This document shows, one piece after another, positions 51,203 to 55,581 of a DNA stretch of 55,581 bases (positions within the stretch are counted from its first letter, which is position 1; the number at the start of each line of letters is the position of its first letter). Made by a program: the position numbers and the translations under genes. Source of the DNA: an uncultured Porphyromonadaceae bacterium (GTDB lineage Bacteria; Bacteroidota; Bacteroidia; Bacteroidales; Muribaculaceae); assembly GCA_900541865.1 (NCBI GenBank), contig UQLO01000017.1, positions 1-55,581 on the forward strand, read 5' to 3'. The notes below the pieces were generated by a model. It was not told the DNA's origin, did not search any database, and worked only from the letters and a program-made list of their open reading frames with translations.

Positions 51203-52915
51203 CTACCGCTCCGGCGACACCTGCCCGATTTTGAGCACCATCCGCTCGAGGTCGCCTCGGTCGCCCCGCGCCTTGTTGCGCATACGCGTGCGGTAGTTGT
51301 AGATGGTAGTCAGGGAGTAGTGCAGGAAGCGGGCAATGCGGTCGCTGTCGGAAATGCCAAGGCGTATCAAGGCGAAGATGCGCTGCTCCGGAGTCAGCGT
51401 CCCCGGCTTTTTGGGCACTATGGCCTCTTCGGGCAGCAGCAAGGCGTTGAGATCTTCGACGAAGGTCGGGAATAGGCTGAGGAAGGTTTTGTCGAACTCG
51501 TTGTAGAAGGATTTCAGCTCAGAGTCGACCATAGCCGACGATTTGACCATCTTCTGCAGCTCGGCGGTCTTTCCTGTGGAAAGCAGCTTGGCGATGGTCT
51601 TTCGGTAGCCGTCGAGCAGCTCGATGTGGGAGAGCGACTGGTCCATATACCGGCCGATGTATACCTCCTTGAGCTCCGAAATCTCCACTATGGCGCGGTT
51701 GGCCTCCTGAAGCTGGGCGTTGGAGCGCGTGAGCTGCTCGTTGAGGCTGTTTAGCCGGAGGTTGCTCTCGTTGAGGCTGTTGTTGAGGGTGTTGAGCCGG
51801 TCGTTTGCCTCCTCCAGGCTGCGTCGGCTCTGCGCCAGTCGCACCATCTGCTTGCGCATGTAGGCCAGCAGGATAATCAGCAACACCACCAGGATGGTGA
51901 TTATGACCAAGGTGCGCTGCAGCGATTTCTTTTGGTTGCGCACGGTGTCGATATAGATTCCGTTGATGGTTGGATAGGAGTCGTTGAGCTCAACTATTCG
52001 CTGGCGGGCGTTGCACTTGGCGGCGTCGTCGACGGCAATGGTCAGAAAGTTATAGGCCCGGTCGAGGTCGCCCTCGCGGTAGAGAAGCAGGGCGAGCTCG
52101 CGAAGCGAAATGTACTCGCGCACAGCGCTCTTCATGTCCGAAATGGCCGAGATGAGAAGTTGCTCCTTGCGGGCCGTTTCGTCGCCCATCGCCTTGTAGG
52201 ATTCGGCCAGCGTCCAGGCGCAGATGGCGCGGTCGTGCTCGCTCACGGCCGTGGTGTCCAGAAAGGCCTCGAGAAGGTCGACTGCCTCGCGGGGGCGGCG
52301 GTGCACGTTGAGCTGATCGGCGCGGATCAGGAGGTGGAAGAGGCTGCCCGGTGCATTCGAGGCCAACAGCGAGTCGCGGTAGCGGTCGGTCAGTGCGGCG
52401 TAGCGGGCCCGTTCCGGCGCAAAGGCCGAGTACTCGGCAAGACTGCCGTAGAGGGTGCGCTTGGTGTGGAAGAAATACGACCGCAGATAGTCCGGAACGG
52501 CCTCATGGGCGATGGAATCGGTTATTACCAAAGCCTCGGGATACATCGCTGTGGCACACAGTATGTTGGCGCGATTCAACCGGGCGTTGAGAACGAGGTT
52601 GTCGTCGCCGATGCGCCGCGCCAGGGCCTCCATGCGCTGGCTGACGGCATAGGCCGAGTCGGCGTTGAAGGGATGGTATTCGCCGAAGAGCGTCCCCAGG
52701 ATGTTGAAGCGCTCGCGCAGGTCGGCCGCCGAGGCTGCGCTGTCGCGAAGCTGCTCGATGCGCGCCTGACGAGCTGCAAGATATACCTGGCGCCGACCTA
52801 TCACAGAGTCCAGCTCGGCAAGCAGCGAGTCGGTGCGCGTTGCACCGGCACCGGCCGAATGTATACAGCATCCGGCCAACACGCACAGGAACAGGCAATA
52901 ACGGACAAAACTCAT
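51203..52915 (-). CDS. SusR-type membrane-spanning transcriptional regulator
   Basis: A 570-residue regulator with sensing and DNA-binding parts in one chain. After a signal/anchor N-terminus, residues ~25-330 are helical TPR-like repeats facing the periplasm. One membrane helix (about 333-353, LVIITILVVLLIILLAYM) is followed by a long coiled coil (about 360-425, repeated LNNSLNESNLRLNSLNEQL). The cytoplasmic C-terminus has a helix-turn-helix (SDSDRIARFLHYSLTTIYNYRTR). This is the layout of SusR of the B. thetaiotaomicron starch locus (DUF6377-type). It lies upstream of susC on the same strand with its own promoter, and probably activates the operon when a glucan oligosaccharide binds. Confidence 0.9.
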   Translation of the reverse strand: MSFVRYCLFLCVLAGCCIHSAGAGATRTDSLLAELDSVIGRRQVYLAARQARIEQLRDSAASAADLRERFNILGTLFGEYHPFNADSAYAVSQRMEALARRIGDDNLVLNARLNRANILCATAMYPEALVITDSIAHEAVPDYLRSYFFHTKRTLYGSLAEYSAFAPERARYAALTDRYRDSLLASNAPGSLFHLLIRADQLNVHRRPREAVDLLEAFLDTTAVSEHDRAICAWTLAESYKAMGDETARKEQLLISAISDMKSAVREYISLRELALLLYREGDLDRAYNFLTIAVDDAAKCNARQRIVELNDSYPTINGIYIDTVRNQKKSLQRTLVIITILVVLLIILLAYMRKQMVRLAQSRRSLEEANDRLNTLNNSLNESNLRLNSLNEQLTRSNAQLQEANRAIVEISELKEVYIGRYMDQSLSHIELLDGYRKTIAKLLSTGKTAELQKMVKSSAMVDSELKSFYNEFDKTFLSLFPTFVEDLNALLLPEEAIVPKKPGTLTPEQRIFALIRLGISDSDRIARFLHYSLTTIYNYRTRMRNKARGDRGDLERMVLKIGQVSPER

Positions 52916-52968
52916 TTCAGCTACTCGGCTCGTTCAGTCTTAGGCGCCACTGCGGGCGAACGAGTTCA

Positions 52969-52998
52969 CAAAGTTAATAAAAATTTAGCCAACACAAA
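52969..52998 (-). promoter_or_regulatory. Promoter of the SusR-type gene
   Basis: Minus-strand -7 TAACTTTG (52969-52976) and -33 TTTG (52995-52998), 18 bp apart. It is back to back with the pnp promoter. Confidence 0.65.
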
Positions 52999-53047
52999 AA
53001 AGACGCCTTAGTTAAAGGAGCTTTTAACCTCCGTTAATACTCGCCAC

Positions 53048-53078
53048 TTGCATAAGCCGAAAAAAAAACGTAACTTTG
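53048..53078 (+). promoter_or_regulatory. Promoter of pnp
   Basis: -33 TTG at 53048-53050 and -7 TAACTTTG at 53071-53078, with 20 bp spacing. Since it lies in the open frame before ATG 53123, it fixes that ATG as the start. Confidence 0.8.
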
Positions 53079-53122
53079 CGCGAATTTTAACGGAAAAGAA
53101 AAACAATCATTTAACGCATTTT

Positions 53123-55360
53123 ATGAACGTAATCAAGAAAACCATCGCACTGCCCGATGGCCGGGAAATCACCATTGAGACCGGCAAACTCGCAAAGCAG
53201 GCCGATGGTGCGGTAGAAGTCAGAATGGGCAACACTATGCTCCTGGCCACCGTCGTTACCGCAAAAGAAGCCGGCGAAGGCGTTGACTTTATGCCTCTGC
53301 AGGTGGAATACAAAGAAAAATTCTCCTCCGCAGGCCGTTTCCCCGGCGGCTTCCTCAAGCGCGAAGGCCGTGCCAGCGACTACGAAATCCTCACCGCCCG
53401 TCTGGTCGACCGTGTGCTCCGCCCCCTCTTCCCGGACAACTACCACGCCGACACTTTCGTAAACATCACCCTCTACAGCGCCGACGGCGTTGACGCTCCC
53501 GACTGCCTGGCCGGTCTGGCCGCTTCCGCCGCCCTCGCCGTGAGCGACATACCCTTCAACGGTCCTATCTCCGAAGTACGCGTGGCTCGCGTAAACGGCG
53601 AATTTGTGATCGACCCCACCTTCGAACAGCTCAAAAACGCCGACATGGAACTCATGGTAGGCGCCACCTACGACAACATCATGATGGTCGAAGGCGAAAT
53701 GAACGAAGTCAGCGAAGCCGACCTCCTGGCCGCCCTCCGCGCCGCCCACGATGCCATCAAGGTGCAGTGCAAGGCTCAGATGGAGCTCGCCGAAGCTGTC
53801 GGTTCTACCGTTAAGCGCGAATACTGCCACGAAACCAACGACGAAGCCCTCCGCGCCGACGTTCACGAAAAATGCTACGACCGCGCATACGCCATCGCCA
53901 AAACCGGCTCCGCCGACAAGCACTGGCGCGCCGAAGCCTTCGAGGCTATCTGCAACGACTACATCGAGTCCCTCCCCGAAGAAGAACGCGACGAAAAAGC
54001 TCCCCTGGTGAAGCGCTACTACCACGACGTGGAGAAAGAAGCCATGCGTCGCTGCGTGCTCGACGAAGGTATTCGCCTCGACGGCCGCAAGACCACCGAA
54101 ATACGTCCCATCTGGGCTGAAGTCGACTACCTGCCCGGCCCCCACGGCTCGGCCGTCTTCACCCGCGGCGAGACCCAGGCGCTCGCTACCGTGACCCTCG
54201 GAACCAAGCTCGACGAAAAGATTCTCGACGACGTCCTCAACCAGGGCCGCGAGCGCTTCCTGCTCCACTACAACTTCCCGCCCTTCTCCACCGGCGAAGC
54301 ACGCCCCGTGCGCGGTGTAGGTCGTCGCGAAGTTGGCCACGGCAACCTTGCCCACCGTGCTCTCAAGCGCATGTTCCCCGACGATTTCCCCTATGTTTGC
54401 CGCATCGTCAGCGACATCCTCGAGTCGAACGGCTCTTCCTCGATGGCTACCGTGTGCGCCGGCACCCTCGCCCTGCTCGACGCCGGCGTGAAGATGAAGA
54501 AGCCCGTCAGCGGCATCGCTATGGGCCTTATCTCCGACGGCTCCAAGTACGCCATCCTCTCCGACATCCTCGGCGATGAGGACCACCTCGGCGACATGGA
54601 CTTCAAAGTGACCGGTACCGCCGACGGTATCACCGCCACACAGATGGACATCAAGTGCGACGGCCTCAGCTACGAAATCCTCGAACGCGCCCTCAACCAG
54701 GCCCGCGAAGGTCGCCTCCACATTCTTGGCAAAATCGCCGAAACCATCTCCGCTCCCCGCGAAGACTACAAGCCCCACGTGCCCCGCATCGTCACCATGC
54801 TCATTCCCAAAGAGCTCATCGGTGCTGTCATTGGCCCGGGCGGAAAGGTTATCCAGGGCATCCAGGAAGAAAGCGGTGCCGTGGTTTCCATCGACGAAAT
54901 CGACGAGGGCGGCTTCATAGAAGTGGCTGCTTCCAACAAGGACTCCATCGACCGCGCACTCGCAATGATCAACGCCATCGTTGAGCTTCCCGAAGAAGGA
55001 AAGGTATACGACGGCACAGTGCGCTCCATCATGGAATTCGGCGCTTTCGTTGAGTTCATGCCCCACCGCGACGGCCTCCTCCACATCAGCGAAATCGCTT
55101 GGGAGCGCCTCGACGACATGGAAGCTTCCGGCCTCAAGGAAGGCGACAAAGTGCAGGTAAAACTCATCGAAATCGACAAGAAGACCGGCAAATACCGCCT
55201 CAGCATGCGCGCCCTCCTGCCCAAACCCGAAGGCTACGTAGAGCCCGCACGCGCTCCCCGTGGTGAGCGTCCCCGCCGCGATGGCGACCGCCCCCGCCGC
55301 GATGGCGACCGTGGCCCCCGCCGCGACAACCGCGGTCCTCGCCAGCCCAAGAAGGACTAA
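53123..55360 (+). CDS. pnp: Polyribonucleotide nucleotidyltransferase (PNPase)
   Basis: A 745-residue 3'-5' exoribonuclease/polymerase acting with phosphate on RNA in the cytoplasm. Two RNase PH domains: the first has KFSSAGRFPGGFLKREGR, the second has the active-site segment SDGSKYAILSDILGDEDHLGDMDFKV. These are followed by a KH domain (IGPGGKVIQGIQEESG) and an S1 domain (EGKVYDGTVRSIMEFGAFVE). The C-terminal ~40 residues form an Arg/Gly/Asp-rich tail with a repeated PRRDGDR motif, probably adding RNA binding. The start is set by the promoter at 53048-53078. A terminator follows. Confidence 0.97.
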   Translation: MNVIKKTIALPDGREITIETGKLAKQADGAVEVRMGNTMLLATVVTAKEAGEGVDFMPLQVEYKEKFSSAGRFPGGFLKREGRASDYEILTARLVDRVLRPLFPDNYHADTFVNITLYSADGVDAPDCLAGLAASAALAVSDIPFNGPISEVRVARVNGEFVIDPTFEQLKNADMELMVGATYDNIMMVEGEMNEVSEADLLAALRAAHDAIKVQCKAQMELAEAVGSTVKREYCHETNDEALRADVHEKCYDRAYAIAKTGSADKHWRAEAFEAICNDYIESLPEEERDEKAPLVKRYYHDVEKEAMRRCVLDEGIRLDGRKTTEIRPIWAEVDYLPGPHGSAVFTRGETQALATVTLGTKLDEKILDDVLNQGRERFLLHYNFPPFSTGEARPVRGVGRREVGHGNLAHRALKRMFPDDFPYVCRIVSDILESNGSSSMATVCAGTLALLDAGVKMKKPVSGIAMGLISDGSKYAILSDILGDEDHLGDMDFKVTGTADGITATQMDIKCDGLSYEILERALNQAREGRLHILGKIAETISAPREDYKPHVPRIVTMLIPKELIGAVIGPGGKVIQGIQEESGAVVSIDEIDEGGFIEVAASNKDSIDRALAMINAIVELPEEGKVYDGTVRSIMEFGAFVEFMPHRDGLLHISEIAWERLDDMEASGLKEGDKVQVKLIEIDKKTGKYRLSMRALLPKPEGYVEPARAPRGERPRRDGDRPRRDGDRGPRRDNRGPRQPKKD

Positions 55361-55384
55361 GCAACCCGCCGCAATCTAATTTAT

Positions 55385-55417
55385 AAAAGCGTCCGCACCC
55401 CGCGGACGCTTTTTTTG
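55385..55417 (+). terminator. Rho-independent terminator after pnp
   Basis: A perfect 12-bp stem (AAAAGCGTCCGC, 55385-55396, with 55402-55413) around a 5-nt loop, ending in TTTTTTT. Confidence 0.92.
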
Positions 55418-55463
55418 TCGCCTGATCCTCCGCCCCCACAGAAGCCGTTGCGGGCCATATGGA

Positions 55464-55581
55464 GTGACGGCTTCAGCCGTCACCGCCCCGCCGAAGCATT
55501 TGTCGCCGGAGAATCCCTCCGTGATAGGGCGAGGATTTGAAATCACCGCCGGCCAGGCGGTGCGGGACCTTCCGCGGCCAT
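55464..55581. repeat. Second palindrome cluster, cut by the window end
   Basis: A 9-bp perfect palindrome GTGACGGCT/AGCCGTCAC (55464-55483), a CCCT/AGGG pair within 55510-55540, a 7-bp palindrome CACCGCC/GGCGGTG (55544-55562), then TGCGGGACCTTCCGCGGCC (55561-55579), which resembles 25160-25177. No gene is visible. Style and position after a terminator resemble the cluster at 39,492. Confidence 0.6.

Noticed and set aside
53048..53122. Longer N-terminus for PNPase from TTG
   Set aside because: The TTG is the -33 element itself; the conserved protein begins at 53123.
53111..55084. 657-codon open frame antisense to pnp
   Set aside because: Shadow of PNPase coding sequence.
1..55581. tRNA, rRNA or known riboswitch
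   Set aside because: No cloverleaf with a TTCGA-type arm, rRNA segment or recognisable riboswitch core was found by eye; small RNAs cannot be excluded.

Overview
The window looks like chromosomal DNA of a gut Bacteroidales bacterium. Its high GC (roughly 60% by eye) and gene content would fit a Muribaculaceae-type genome, but that family assignment is inference. The direct evidence is two SusC/SusD outer-membrane uptake pairs, a SusR-type regulator, many secreted glycosidases and lipoproteins, a frdC-frdA-frdB order, and repeated Bacteroidetes promoters (-7 box TAnnTTTG, often with a -33 TTTG/TTG 20 bp upstream). I see no rRNA, tRNA, integrase, transposase or CRISPR array.

Layout. (1) 1-11,480 is mainly housekeeping: a partial AT-rich hypothetical gene, fumarate reductase/succinate dehydrogenase frdCAB, a patatin-barrel outer-membrane protein, proC-ssb, an AT-rich membrane-protein gene, efp, a small lipoprotein and ychF. 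(2) 11,490-23,060 (all minus) is a pectin/hemicellulose locus: GH28-GH105 fusion, DUF4861-like protein, GH43, GH3, a secreted carbohydrate-associated protein and a PL1 pectate lyase, with no SusC/SusD attached. (3) 23,284-24,887 holds a small ECF sigma-factor operon and an 87-aa orphan gene. (4) 25,201-29,291 (minus) is an operon of an outer-membrane barrel protein, tsaD, cinA and a MINPP-like histidine phosphatase. (5) 29,766-36,663 (plus) is a SusC/SusD pair followed by a calcineurin-type phosphoesterase. (6) 36,784-39,491 is an N-acetylmuramoyl-L-alanine amidase and serB. (7) 39,492-40,074 is a dense mirror-ordered cluster of REP-like palindromes. (8) 40,075-52,915 (minus) is a complete Sus-like alpha-glucan locus: SusR-type regulator, SusC, SusD, a seven-module SusE/SusF lipoprotein, a GH27-like lipoprotein and a SusB-type GH97. 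(9) 53,123-55,360 is pnp, followed by a second palindrome cluster that runs off the window.

How the parts fit. The GH97/GH27-like locus reads as a self-contained capture, import and hydrolysis system for an alpha-glucan. The catalytic residues point to an inverting alpha-glucosidase working with a clan GH-D enzyme, so an alpha-1,6-glucan such as dextran is a plausible but unproven substrate. The pectin block supplies enzymes acting on homogalacturonan/rhamnogalacturonan and on arabinose/xylose side chains. The divergent SusCD-phosphoesterase and MINPP operons may be linked through phosphorylated nutrients, which is speculative.

The most unusual DNA is non-coding. It comprises the mirrored palindrome cluster (39,492-40,074), AT-rich heptanucleotide repeats directly after or across the stop codons of three unrelated genes, a 10-bp-periodic array just before the proC promoter, and a duplicated palindrome at 25,001-25,060.
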